A stretch of 64,000 nt of DNA from an uncultured Eubacteriales bacterium (GTDB taxonomy: Bacteria > Bacillota > Clostridia > Monoglobales > Monoglobaceae). The notes under the pieces are model-generated. The model saw only the letters and a program-made list of their open reading frames with translations, did not search any database and was not told the DNA's origin. Below are positions 28,696-37,169 of the stretch, piece after piece (the stretch's first letter is position 1; each line of letters begins with the position of its first letter). A program made the translations under genes and the position numbers. Location of the stretch: positions 11,353 through 75,352 of the forward strand of contig URAN01000007.1 in the NCBI GenBank assembly GCA_900545865.1. Direction: 5' to 3'.

Positions 28696-28724
28696 ATTAT
28701 ACACCGCATATTTTTAATTGTCAA
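28696..28724 (-). promoter_or_regulatory. Predicted sigma-A promoter of the marR-ABC exporter operon
   Basis: Minus-strand TTGACA (28719-28724), 17-base spacer, TATAAT (28696-28701): a consensus promoter. The start falls near 28689. Confidence 0.75.
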
Positions 28725-28805
28725 TGTTTATTTTATTGATAATTTGTGAACTTTTTGTGATTTTTTTACCGGAAATTGTTCTCCCGGGAATTGTTCAAAC
28801 ATCCA

Positions 28806-28838
28806 AAAACCGTGCCGATTTATAACCGACACGGTTTT
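28806..28838 (-). terminator. Terminator of cspA
   Basis: AAAACCGTGCCG (28806-28817) pairs with CGACACGGTTTT (28827-28838) with one wobble. On the minus strand it ends in a T run. It lies about 70 bases past the cspA stop in the 316-base gap between marR and cspA; the gap otherwise holds the marR promoter and operator. Confidence 0.8.
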
Positions 28839-28905
28839 CTGTTTGCGGATACAACACTTTTATCCGCAAATTACAAAAAAGTCAATTTAAGTTATCTGTT
28901 AAAGC

Positions 28906-29103
28906 TCAGACACGAGTAACATTCGTTGCCTGAGGTCCTTTTGCTCCGTCAACAACGTCAAATTCAACCTCTGCGCCCTCTTCGAGGGTTTTGTAACCGT
29001 CCATGGCAATCGCAGAATAATGAACAAATACATCCGAACCTTCCTCTGTTTCGATAAAACCAAATCCTTTTTCTGCGTTAAACCATTTTACCTTTCCTTG
29101 CAT
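28906..29103 (-). CDS. cspA: Cold shock protein
   Basis: 65-residue single-stranded nucleic-acid-binding protein of the CspA/CspB family. RNP1 is visible as KGFGFIET and RNP2 as DVFVHYSAI. It binds RNA and melts structure during translation, and many family members are induced by cold. AGGAGG precedes the ATG. The gene has its own consensus promoter, a leader with a 10-bp inverted repeat, and a terminator, so it is monocistronic. Confidence 0.96.
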   Translation of the reverse strand: MQGKVKWFNAEKGFGFIETEEGSDVFVHYSAIAMDGYKTLEEGAEVEFDVVDGAKGPQATNVTRV

Positions 29104-29126
29104 ACTGATACCTCCTAAGAATCTAA

Positions 29127-29175
29127 GGTTAATATTCTATGTTGGATAAATTTTTTTGCTTTTGAAATATTAACC
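29127..29175 (-). promoter_or_regulatory. Inverted repeat in the cspA 5' leader
   Basis: GGTTAATATT (29127-29136) and AATATTAACC (29166-29175) are perfect complements separated by 29 bases, and together span most of the predicted leader. The stem is all A/T except two end pairs, so it would be stable only at low temperature. Confidence 0.55.
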
Positions 29176-29183
29176 ATATGCCA

Positions 29184-29212
29184 ATTATATCACATGAACA
29201 AGGGCTTGTCAA
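29184..29212 (-). promoter_or_regulatory. Predicted sigma-A promoter of cspA
   Basis: Minus-strand TTGACA (29207-29212), 17-base spacer, TATAAT (29184-29189). The start near 29177 gives a leader of about 75 bases. Confidence 0.8.
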
Positions 29213-29320
29213 TACTTTTTTGTACATTCTGCACAAATTAACAAAATAAAGTAAATTTCGAACGTTTTTTACAAAAGCCGACAAAGCCTAAACTCGCTTG
29301 TTCCGCATAATATTTTTCGG

Positions 29321-29815
29321 TTATTGTACGGTCATTTTTTTAATCTTTATTTCTTCAACGGGTGTACCGCCCTCAGGGCCGCGTCTTTCTGTTTTCAAGA
29401 AATTATCAACCGTTTCCATTCCGTCAATAACCTTTCCGAAAGCCGCGTACTGACCATCAAGAAACGTACAATCGCCATAGCATATAAAGAACTGGCTGCT
29501 TGCCGAATTCGGGTCTGCTGAACGCGCCATTGATACAACCCCTCTTGTATGTGAAAGAGTGTTTTGAGGAAAGCCGTTTTGTAAAAACTCGCCTTTTATC
29601 TTCTTGCCGCTTCCGCCCATACCTGTTCCCGTCGGGTCGCCGCCCTGTGCCATAAAATCGTCTATTACGCGATGAAATACAACACCGTCATAAAATCCGT
29701 CCTCTGCCAAAGCTTTAAAATTCTCCGCCGTTTCGGGCGCATATTCCGGCATAAGCTCGATTATAAAGCTCTCGCCGTTTTCCATTTCTACATTTACCTT
29801 TGTGTTTTCAGCCAT
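29321..29815 (-). CDS. Peptidyl-prolyl cis-trans isomerase, cyclophilin type
   Basis: 164 residues, a complete cyclophilin fold without signal peptide, hence cytoplasmic. Catalytic and core segments seen are VVFHRVIDDFMAQGGDPTGTGMGG, RGVVSMARSADPNSASSQFFICYGD and LDGQYAAFGKVIDGMETVD. It speeds proline isomerisation in folding proteins. GGAGGATT precedes the ATG, and the gene follows prsA by 26 bases, so two different isomerases with different locations are coexpressed. Confidence 0.95.
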   Translation of the reverse strand: MAENTKVNVEMENGESFIIELMPEYAPETAENFKALAEDGFYDGVVFHRVIDDFMAQGGDPTGTGMGGSGKKIKGEFLQNGFPQNTLSHTRGVVSMARSADPNSASSQFFICYGDCTFLDGQYAAFGKVIDGMETVDNFLKTERRGPEGGTPVEEIKIKKMTVQ

Positions 29816-29841
29816 TTTAATAATCCTCCGTTTATTTATTT

Positions 29842-30897
29842 TCAGCCCGCCGCATTTGCGCCGTCCGAATTTTTCGTGTTGCTTGCCGCCGCCTTTGACT
29901 TTTCCATTGCCGCGCTTATATCCGTCATAATATCTTTGACGGATACGTCTTTCATAACCTTTTCCTCTGCCTTGCTGTCAAGCTTTGACAACAAATATCC
30001 TTCAAGCTCCGCCATTCCGGCTATTCTTTTTATTATGTGATAACCGTACTGTGTCTCAACAATATCGCTGATTTCGTTGTATTTTAAGGCAAACGCCGCA
30101 TTCTCGAATTCTTTCACCATTTCGCCCTTGCCGAAAGTATATCCGCTTTCCGTTTCGCCCGGATCCTCGTTATATTCTTTCATAAGCGCGTCAAAATCTT
30201 CGCCCGCTTTTGCCTTTTTTAAGACTTCCTCAGCGGTTGCTTTCGGGTCGCTGAATTTTGAATCCTTATTCTTTATCAAAACGTGCTTTACACTGGCACG
30301 GCTATCGCTTGAATAATCTTCGAGGTTTACCCCATCCTCGATATATTTATCGGGATTCGCCGCATAATCCGTCTTTATCTTTTGGTCCAGCATCATTATT
30401 TTATACAGCTCGAGATAATCTTCTTCGGACGACAAACCCATCGCCGCAATATTTGAAAGCAATGCGTCTTTGCCGTTTGACTTTTCAAACTCATCAATGC
30501 CGTCTTGACCCTGTTTTATTTCTTCGTCCGTCAAAGTCACACCGTTCTTTTCCGCCAATTCGGTCAACAGCTGTTTTGTTGCCATTTCTTCGAATGCCGC
30601 TTTTTTGATTTTGTCGTCAAGTCTTACCCCGTCTGCGTCCTTTTGCTCCCAGTCAAAGCTTGCATAGTCACCCGAAAAGCCACTGCTGTACGCCTCTTTT
30701 ACGGCGGTCGTATATATATAATAATTTATAAGTCCCGTCTTAATCGATACGCCGCCCAAATCGGTCTCGCCGTTATCGGATTGAACCGTCTTTGAAGTCT
30801 CGGTCGTTGCCGTCTTGCCGCAGCCGGTCGGCAAAGCCACCAGCATTGCAGCCGCCGCGGCGATACTTGCCGCTTTAATTAACTTTGTTTTGTTCAT
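29842..30897 (-). CDS. prsA: PrsA-like foldase lipoprotein (parvulin domain)
   Basis: 351 residues. A lipoprotein signal ends in LPTGC near residues 22-26, so the mature protein is anchored outside the membrane. A SurA-like N-terminal helical part is followed by a PpiC rotamase domain near residues 195-295 (ASVKHVLIKNKDSKFSDPKATAEEVLKKAKAGEDF, ETESGYTFGKGEMVKEFENAAF and QYGYHIIKRI). It helps secreted proteins fold after Sec export. GGGAGG precedes the ATG and the start overlaps the ribF stop by 4 bases. The tail is rich in Ala and Asn. Confidence 0.9.
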   Translation of the reverse strand: MNKTKLIKAASIAAAAAMLVALPTGCGKTATTETSKTVQSDNGETDLGGVSIKTGLINYYIYTTAVKEAYSSGFSGDYASFDWEQKDADGVRLDDKIKKAAFEEMATKQLLTELAEKNGVTLTDEEIKQGQDGIDEFEKSNGKDALLSNIAAMGLSSEEDYLELYKIMMLDQKIKTDYAANPDKYIEDGVNLEDYSSDSRASVKHVLIKNKDSKFSDPKATAEEVLKKAKAGEDFDALMKEYNEDPGETESGYTFGKGEMVKEFENAAFALKYNEISDIVETQYGYHIIKRIAGMAELEGYLLSKLDSKAEEKVMKDVSVKDIMTDISAAMEKSKAAASNTKNSDGANAAG

Positions 30898-31859
30898 TGG
30901 ATAAATCCTCCCTTATGACTTAATTCTTTATAGTATTCTCTTGATTTTTCTCTGTCTGTTGTCAGCTGTGCCGCAAGCTCGCTGACGCTGTTAAAATTTT
31001 TTATTTCTCGTATAAACCGACAAAATTCAACCTCTATTCTCTCGCCGTACAAGTCACCGAACTCACCGTCAATATGCGTTTCTATGCATTTCCTCGGCTC
31101 GCCGACCGTGGGTCTTGAACCGACATTCGTTATTGCCGAATACTCTTTGCCGCCGAGTTTTGCAACACTTATATATACGCCCGTTTTCGGCACAATACCG
31201 TTATCGGGCACGGGAATATTCGCCGTTGCAAAGCCAAAACTTTTGCCGATATGATTGCCTTTGACAATCGTTCCGCTTATCGAAAAAAACCTGCCGAGCA
31301 TTTGCGCCGCACTCTCGACATCACCGTCCGCAACGGCGGCTCTGATTCTCGAACTCGAAACGGTTTTTCCACCGAGTGTAACCTCGCCGACCGTTTCGGT
31401 TGTTATGCCGAATTCGCCGCAAAGCTTTGCAAGGGTTTCAACATCGCCCTCGCCGCCCTTTCCGAATCGATAATTAAACCCTGCCGCCGCATAACGCGCG
31501 CCGAGCAAATCATTCAGATATTTTTGTACGAACTCTCTGCACGAAAGCCGCATAAACTCGCTGTCAAATTTCTTTTCTATAATAATATCCACGCCGAGGT
31601 CTTTTAAAATTTCCTCTCGCTTTTCACGGCTTGTCACATTCGGAACGCTGTTGCCGAGGATAACCTCTGTCGGGTCGTTGTCGAACATAAACACCGCCGC
31701 CGCAAGGGAGTGTTTCCTTGCATATTCAACCGTCTTTTTGATTATCCGCATATGTCCGATGTGGATTGCGTCAAACCTGCCCAATGCGACCGCCGTATTT
31801 TTGACCGCGCCGCAGCCGAGCGAATCATTTGCGCCGCCGTCAAGCCTGTAAATCATCAT
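30894..31859 (-). CDS. ribF: Bifunctional riboflavin kinase/FAD synthetase
   Basis: Converts riboflavin to FMN and FMN to FAD. The N-terminal nucleotidyltransferase half has ALGRFDAIHIGHMRIIKK, where Asp replaces the usual Gly of GxFDGxHxGH, and SSSRIRAAVADGDVE. The C-terminal kinase half has GNHIGKSFGFATANI and GVYISVAKLGGKEYSAITNVGSRPTVG. 321 residues is normal. It overlaps truB by 4 bases upstream and prsA by 4 bases downstream, giving tight coupling. Confidence 0.94.
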   Translation of the reverse strand: MMIYRLDGGANDSLGCGAVKNTAVALGRFDAIHIGHMRIIKKTVEYARKHSLAAAVFMFDNDPTEVILGNSVPNVTSREKREEILKDLGVDIIIEKKFDSEFMRLSCREFVQKYLNDLLGARYAAAGFNYRFGKGGEGDVETLAKLCGEFGITTETVGEVTLGGKTVSSSRIRAAVADGDVESAAQMLGRFFSISGTIVKGNHIGKSFGFATANIPVPDNGIVPKTGVYISVAKLGGKEYSAITNVGSRPTVGEPRKCIETHIDGEFGDLYGERIEVEFCRFIREIKNFNSVSELAAQLTTDREKSREYYKELSHKGGFIQ

Positions 31860-32794
31860 TTGTCCGCACCGCCGTTTTCTATACTTTGATAAAATGTTTT
31901 AAGTATAACGAGAACACCGCCCTCTGCGCGTGAAATCGTCAGGAAGTTTCCTGCCTCATCATACACGCGATATGTTATTCCCTCATCGGTACCCTGGGTT
32001 GAAATTCTCGTGCCGTTGCACATTATTCTCGCCTTTCGGTTGGATATGATAAGTTTTGGAAATTCCTCAAACACCTTATCTATCGGGGTCAAAAACGAAA
32101 AGTCTCCTTTTTCTGCCATTTCGCCTATTTCATCCAACGTATATGCGTCCTCGATGCCGAACCTTCCCGAGCGGGTTCTCTCAAGCGCCGACATATGCGC
32201 AAAGCACCCGAGCTTTCTTCCCACATCATCACACAGGGTTCTTATATACGTTCCTTTTGAACAATCGACTTTAATCACAAACTTATTATCGCTTGACATA
32301 TATTTGATTAATTCAATTTTTTCGATATGCACATCTCTCGGCTCACGTTCGACCTCAACCCCGTCACGGGCAAGGGTATAGAGCCGCTTTCCGTCAATTT
32401 TTATCGCCGAATACATCGGCGGTATCTGTTTTATATCCCCGATAAATTCGCTGAGAACTTTTTTTATGTCGGCTTCGGTTACGTTTACATCCGCCGTATC
32501 GGTAACCGTTCCCGATGCGTCAAGGGTATCTGTTGCCGTTCCCATCGTCACCTCGGCTATGTATTGTTTGTCGGATGCCGTCAGCATATCCGCCGTCTTG
32601 GTTGCCCTGCCGACACACATCGGCAAGACTCCGCTTGCATCGGGGTCGAGTGTACCCGTATGTCCGATTTTTTTAATGTTTAAAATCTTTCTCAACCTAT
32701 AAACCACATCGTGCGAAGTGATTCCGAGAGGTTTATTCACATTAACTATTCCGTTCAGGTTTGTTTTTATTGCCGTTTTTTCGTTCATAGTCAA
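31856..32794 (-). CDS. truB: tRNA pseudouridine(55) synthase
   Basis: Makes pseudouridine 55 in the T loop of tRNAs. 312 residues. The N-terminal part has NGIVNVNKPLGITSHDVVYRLRK and the catalytic motif GHTGTLDPDASGVLP. RCSKGTYIRTL-like DCSKGTYIRTLCDDVG is in the middle, and a PUA-like domain closes the protein. The start is a TTG 8 bases after GAGGGG; the ATG two codons later is more distant from the site. The gene lies in the classical rbfA-nrnA-truB-ribF order. Confidence 0.95.
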   Translation of the reverse strand: MTMNEKTAIKTNLNGIVNVNKPLGITSHDVVYRLRKILNIKKIGHTGTLDPDASGVLPMCVGRATKTADMLTASDKQYIAEVTMGTATDTLDASGTVTDTADVNVTEADIKKVLSEFIGDIKQIPPMYSAIKIDGKRLYTLARDGVEVEREPRDVHIEKIELIKYMSSDNKFVIKVDCSKGTYIRTLCDDVGRKLGCFAHMSALERTRSGRFGIEDAYTLDEIGEMAEKGDFSFLTPIDKVFEEFPKLIISNRKARIMCNGTRISTQGTDEGITYRVYDEAGNFLTISRAEGGVLVILKTFYQSIENGGADK

Positions 32795-32808
32795 TCAAAA
32801 TTCCCCTC

Positions 32809-33762
32809 TCAAAGCTGTTCGTTAATTCGTTTTATAAGCGATTTTGTATTCTCGTCAATCTCTGCCGGTGAAACCGAATATCCTGCCGCACAGACGTGTC
32901 CGCCGCCGCCGAATTCCGCCGCAATCCGAGCAACATCAACATCGCCCGATGAGCGCAGACTCACCTTGCATTCCGAGCCGCGGTCACGAATATAAACACC
33001 TGCTTTTACACCCTCTGTCTTACTCGGCAAAGCCACGATTGCCGATGCCTCGGATTCGCTTGTGCCGAATCTCTCAAAGTCGTTTTCCGACAGCCGCAGA
33101 ATTGCTATTTTTCCGTCTTTGCTGAATTTAAGTGAGTTTATCGCATATGCATAAAGTGAAAAATATCCCTTTGATTTTGTATCAAAGATGCGCTTTGACA
33201 GCCCTGCGAAATCAACACCCATATCTATAAGCTCTGCCGCGGCACGGTGAGTGTTTCCGTCAGCAGACGAATATTTAAAGCTGCCCGTATCGGTCATAAT
33301 GCCGATATAGAGATACTCTGCCGCTTTAAGCGAAAGCTTTATACCCATTTCTTTATACATACCGTATATAAGCTCACAGGTCGATGAAATCTCTTGAACA
33401 ACCGTGTCATCCGCATATTCGATATGGGTTATATGGTGGTCAACCGCCGCCGTATTTGAATGCATATCAAAAATTTCGCTCCACTTGCCCAATCTTTTTA
33501 AATCGGCACAGTCAAGCGCAATCAGCATATCGCTTTCTTTAAAAATCTTTGGGTCTTGAACATAGTCCTCATCTATTCCGAAAATTTCTTTAAGACAGGA
33601 TTCCACCCCGCCGCAAAAATATACATTCGCCGTTTTATTCATTGATTCAAGAACGTTTTTTAAAGAAAACGCGCTGCCGAGCGCGTCGCCGTCGGGGTTA
33701 ATGTGAACCGCTATTCCGACGCTCTCGGCTTTATTTAACTTTTCAATTATTTTTTCAAACAT
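32809..33762 (-). CDS. nrnA: DHH family oligoribonuclease/pAp phosphatase
   Basis: 317-residue phosphoesterase that degrades nanoRNAs and 3'-phosphoadenosine 5'-phosphate in Bacillota. Metal-binding motifs seen are HINPDGDALGSAF, ALDCADLKRLG, AVDHHITH and MTDTGSFKY. The DHHA1 domain ends with AEFGGGGHVCAAGYSV. All expected catalytic residues look present. GGGTGATTTT precedes the ATG. It sits between rbfA and truB, its usual position in this phylum. Confidence 0.93.
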   Translation of the reverse strand: MFEKIIEKLNKAESVGIAVHINPDGDALGSAFSLKNVLESMNKTANVYFCGGVESCLKEIFGIDEDYVQDPKIFKESDMLIALDCADLKRLGKWSEIFDMHSNTAAVDHHITHIEYADDTVVQEISSTCELIYGMYKEMGIKLSLKAAEYLYIGIMTDTGSFKYSSADGNTHRAAAELIDMGVDFAGLSKRIFDTKSKGYFSLYAYAINSLKFSKDGKIAILRLSENDFERFGTSESEASAIVALPSKTEGVKAGVYIRDRGSECKVSLRSSGDVDVARIAAEFGGGGHVCAAGYSVSPAEIDENTKSLIKRINEQL

Positions 33763-33800
33763 AAAATCACCCGATTTATCTCAGCTGTACAATACCGTCA

Positions 33801-34139
33801 TTAAAGCTTTTTTAGTATTTCGTTTATATGCGCACCGTATTCAATCGAATCATCCTCAACAAACGTAAATTCGGGCGTGTTTCTCAAATTGAGCCTGCTT
33901 CCTATTTCACGTCTGATGAATCCGCTTGCGCTGTGCAGCGCCGCCATCGCGTCCTTATGCGCTTTTTCATCGCCGAAAACGCTTATATACGCTTTTGCAA
34001 ACTTTAAATCTTTTGTTACTCTGACTTGTACAACCGTTGTCATCATAGGAATTCTCGGGTCTTTAAGCTCGCGGATAACCGCACTCAATTCACGCCGTAC
34101 TTCCTCTGAAATCCTGTCGGTTCTGTTGCCACCTGCCAT
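33801..34139 (-). CDS. rbfA: Ribosome-binding factor A
   Basis: 112-residue KH-fold protein needed for late 30S maturation and 16S 5' end processing. Typical segments are RTDRISEEVRRELSAVIRELKDPRI, KFAKAYISVFGDE and LNLRNTPEFTFVEDDSIEYG. GGAGGAAGCGC lies before the ATG. It is separated from infB by 124 bases that carry several inverted repeats, unlike the tight spacing elsewhere in this operon. Confidence 0.95.
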   Translation of the reverse strand: MAGGNRTDRISEEVRRELSAVIRELKDPRIPMMTTVVQVRVTKDLKFAKAYISVFGDEKAHKDAMAALHSASGFIRREIGSRLNLRNTPEFTFVEDDSIEYGAHINEILKKL

Positions 34140-34165
34140 AATGCGCTTCCTCCTGTAATATACGT

Positions 34166-34249
34166 CTTAATAACTAAATTAAGATGTCCCCCCGCCTCTG
34201 TAGGCGACGGGTTCCGCTTAATTTTTTCAGTGACGGGACTTTTAGTCCC
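34166..34249 (-). repeat. Structured intergenic element between infB and rbfA
   Basis: The element contains three inverted repeats: GGGACT/AGTCCC (34235-34249), AAATTAAG/CTTAATTT (34176-34183 with 34217-34224) enclosing a CGCC/GGCG hairpin, and CTTAAT/ATTAAG (34166-34171 with 34178-34183). The last two share the segment at 34178-34183 and exclude each other. It could be a regulatory leader of rbfA or a small dispersed repeat left by an IS200/IS605-like element. Confidence 0.5.
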
Positions 34250-34263
34250 TTATTGAATATATT

Positions 34264-36519
34264 TTAGTCAACCTCTACCTGTTCCATAACATATGCCTCA
34301 ACCACATCGCCGTCTTTAATATCGTTGAACTTATCGATGCTGAGACCGCACTCGTATCCCGAATTTACTTCCTTTGCGTCATCCTTGAAACGTTTGAGCG
34401 AGCCTAACTCACCCTCATGAATAACGATTCCGTCACGAACAACACGAACCTTGCTGTTACGCTGAATCTTTCCGTCCGTAACATACGCACCGCCGATTGT
34501 GCCGACACCCGAAACACGGAATGTCGTTCTGATTTCGGCGTGACCGATAATTGCCTCTCTGAAAGTGGGTTCGAGCATACCTTTGAGGGCTTTTTCTATA
34601 TCCTCAATCGCGTCATAAATTACGCGATACAGGCGAATGTCAACCTCTGCGTTCTCTGCCGAAGTAACCGCGCCCGGGGTCGGGCGAACGTTAAATCCGA
34701 CAATAATCGCCCCCGATGCCGATGCAAGCATTACATCGGATTCGGTAACCGCACCGACCGCACCGTGAATTACGTTTACGCGAACCTCATCATTCGAAAT
34801 TCTCGTCAATGACTGTGTAACAGCCTCAACGCTTCCCTGTACATCGGCTTTTACGATTATGTTAAGGTCTTTAATCTTGCCTTCTTCTATATGTTCAAAA
34901 AGGTTGTCGAGCGAAATTGCCGCCGCTTTTTGCTGTCTGCTTTGTTTCTCTTTAAACTTTCTGTTTTCAACAACTTCACGCGCCTTGCGCTCATCGTCAA
35001 CCGCATAGAACAAATCGCCGCCCTCGGGGACTTCGGAAAGACCGAGTATTTCGACCGGAATGGACGGCCCGGCTTTTTTGACCGAACGACCCTTATCGTC
35101 ATTCATCGCACGAACGTGACCTACCGCCGTACCGGCAACAACTATATCGCCGACCCTGAGCGTTCCATTCTGAACCAATACGGTTGCAACCGGACCTCTG
35201 CCCTTATCAAGCTTTGATTCTATAACCGTACCTCTTGCCGCACGGTCGGGGTTAGCTTTAAGCTCACGCATATCGGCAACCAAAAGCACCATTTCGAGCA
35301 ACTCGTCAATGTTTGTGCCTTTCTTTGCGGAAACCTCAACACAGATTGTGTCGCCGCCCCATTCCTCGGGAACAAGCCCGTGTTCGGTAAGCTCTTGCTT
35401 AACCTTATCGGGGTTTGCACCCTCTTTATCTATCTTGTTTATCGCAACGATAATTGAAACCTCAGCAGCCTTTGCGTGGTTTATTGCCTCTATCGTCTGG
35501 GGCATAATACCATCATCCGCCGCAACGACCAGAATCGCTATATCCGTAACCATCGCACCTCTTGCACGCATTGCGGTGAACGCCTCGTGACCCGGTGTAT
35601 CAAGGAAGGTTATCTTTCTGTCGCCGACTCTGACACGGTGCGCACCTATGTGCTGAGTAATACCGCCGAACTCGCCGTCGGTTACATTGGTATTTCTTAT
35701 TGTGTCCAAAAGCGAAGTCTTACCGTGGTCAACATGACCCATAACAACAACAACCGGCGAACGCGGTTTGAGCTGTTCCTCTGTATCGGGTTCGTCATTA
35801 AAAAGCACATCTTCGGCGGTGAGAATAACCTCTTTTTCGAATGTTCCGCCCATTTCTTCGACTATCAGCGATGCGGTATCAAAGTCAATTGTTTCATTCA
35901 CGGATGCCATAATACCGAGAAGCATAAGCTTTTTTATTACCTCGGTTGCAGGGCGTCTCATTCTCTCAGCAAGCTGTCCCACCGTTATCTCATCGGGGAT
36001 AAGAACGTGTATTTTCTGTTCTTTCTTTTCTTTTTTCTCTTTGCGTTTGAGCATATCCTCTGCGGTCGGTTTTTGCTTTGCTCCGCCCGTTTTTACACCC
36101 TGCTGCTTTTGTTTTTTCTTTTGGTTTATCTTTTGTTTCTTTGTTCCCTGTTTAACATTATCGGGGATAAGCTCTTCTATCTTTTCATCGTCTATACGGT
36201 CAAGATCAACCGTGTTCACACGGGTATCAACGGTTCTTACCTTTCTCGTTACCTCAACAACCGTATTTTCAACCTCTTCATTTTCGTTCTCGGTTGTTTC
36301 GGTTTCTTGTTTCTGCGGATTATTCGCATTATCATACATAGAAAAATCCGCAACCTGATTCTTTTGTGTATAGTATTCAAAGATTACGTCCAACTCATAC
36401 TCGCTGAGCGCACTCATATGATTTTTGTCCGACACGTTATAGTCATGAAGAACCTTTACTATTTCCTTACTCGGAATCCCAAAGGCCTTTGACAATTCAT
36501 ATCCTCTGATTTTTTCCAT
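34264..36519 (-). CDS. infB: Translation initiation factor IF-2
   Basis: GTPase that places initiator tRNA on the 30S subunit. 751 residues. An N-terminal basic/acidic linker of about 170 residues is followed by a second IF2_N module (QKIHVLIPDEITVGQLAERMRRPATEVIKKLM). The GTPase domain begins near residue 255 with GHVDHGKTSLLD, DTPGHEAF and NKIDKEGANPDK. C-terminal beta-barrel domains complete the protein. AAGGATG precedes the ATG. ylxQ lies 42 bases upstream. Confidence 0.97.
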   Translation of the reverse strand: MEKIRGYELSKAFGIPSKEIVKVLHDYNVSDKNHMSALSEYELDVIFEYYTQKNQVADFSMYDNANNPQKQETETTENENEEVENTVVEVTRKVRTVDTRVNTVDLDRIDDEKIEELIPDNVKQGTKKQKINQKKKQKQQGVKTGGAKQKPTAEDMLKRKEKKEKKEQKIHVLIPDEITVGQLAERMRRPATEVIKKLMLLGIMASVNETIDFDTASLIVEEMGGTFEKEVILTAEDVLFNDEPDTEEQLKPRSPVVVVMGHVDHGKTSLLDTIRNTNVTDGEFGGITQHIGAHRVRVGDRKITFLDTPGHEAFTAMRARGAMVTDIAILVVAADDGIMPQTIEAINHAKAAEVSIIVAINKIDKEGANPDKVKQELTEHGLVPEEWGGDTICVEVSAKKGTNIDELLEMVLLVADMRELKANPDRAARGTVIESKLDKGRGPVATVLVQNGTLRVGDIVVAGTAVGHVRAMNDDKGRSVKKAGPSIPVEILGLSEVPEGGDLFYAVDDERKAREVVENRKFKEKQSRQQKAAAISLDNLFEHIEEGKIKDLNIIVKADVQGSVEAVTQSLTRISNDEVRVNVIHGAVGAVTESDVMLASASGAIIVGFNVRPTPGAVTSAENAEVDIRLYRVIYDAIEDIEKALKGMLEPTFREAIIGHAEIRTTFRVSGVGTIGGAYVTDGKIQRNSKVRVVRDGIVIHEGELGSLKRFKDDAKEVNSGYECGLSIDKFNDIKDGDVVEAYVMEQVEVD

Positions 36520-36561
36520 CTGTTATCATCCTTTCCATCAAAACCGTCCGTTTGAAATTTC

Positions 36562-36885
36562 TCACATATCCTCCGCAAGGCTTTTAAGCCTTTTTGCAAA
36601 TCCGTCATCGGTCACACAGCACGAAACCGCAAACCGCCGCCCTATACTGTGACCGATTTCATCACGGTCGCCGACAAAGATTATCGGAACAGAGCGGAAT
36701 TCCGCCATATTTGAAAACTTCTTTTTTGTGTTGTCGGACGCGTCCGCCGATAATATTATCAGCTTTGCGCCGCCCGACCGCACCGTATCCTCGGACTTTG
36801 CCTCTCCGACCGCCAAACGGCCGGCTTTCATACAAAGCGAAAGCATTCCGAAAAAAGCTTTGCTTGCGTTATTGTTTTTCAACAT
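36562..36885 (-). CDS. ylxQ: Ribosomal L7Ae-like protein YlxQ
   Basis: 107 residues with the L7Ae/L30e fold: FGMLSLCMKAGRLAVGEAKSEDTVRSGGAKLIILSADASDNTKKKF is the diagnostic N-terminal half. It is expected to bind kink-turn RNA; the physiological RNA is not established in most bacteria. It lies between ylxR and infB as in other Bacillota. The ribosome site is weak (GGTGATGA close to the start). Confidence 0.9.
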   Translation of the reverse strand: MLKNNNASKAFFGMLSLCMKAGRLAVGEAKSEDTVRSGGAKLIILSADASDNTKKKFSNMAEFRSVPIIFVGDRDEIGHSIGRRFAVSCCVTDDGFAKRLKSLAEDM

Positions 36886-36908
36886 TCATCACCGTTCTTA
36901 ATTTTAAA

Positions 36909-37169
36909 CTAAGCGTTCGGGTCAAATTCCGCCAACTCGGCGTATATCTTTTTTACCTCGTCGCCCGAGGTTTTGAACGACCTCTCGACCGCACGCCGCT
37001 TTTCGGCATTTTTGATGCAATCGCCGTCGCGGCAAATATACATTCCCCTGCCCGAACGCCCGACGCCGTTATCCAATTCTATCCTGCCGTCCGCGTTTTT
37101 GGCGATACGCAAAAGTTCGCTCTTTTCGCGTTTTTGTCTGCACACCGCGCACATTCTCTCAACAGCCAT
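36909..37169 (-). CDS. ylxR: YlxR family RNA-binding protein (RnpM)
   Basis: 86 residues of the DUF448/YlxR family. Diagnostic residues are CAVCRQKREKSELLRIAK and GRSGRGMYICRDGDCIKNAEKR. Recent work on the Bacillus protein links it to RNase P modulation. Its ATG shares one base with the nusA stop (TAATG), so translation is coupled. Confidence 0.92.
   Translation of the reverse strand: MAVERMCAVCRQKREKSELLRIAKNADGRIELDNGVGRSGRGMYICRDGDCIKNAEKRRAVERSFKTSGDEVKKIYAELAEFDPNA

Noticed and set aside
35476..36492. 338-codon plus-strand frame
   Set aside because: Lies opposite infB, a clear conserved gene; long antisense frames arise from its codon use.
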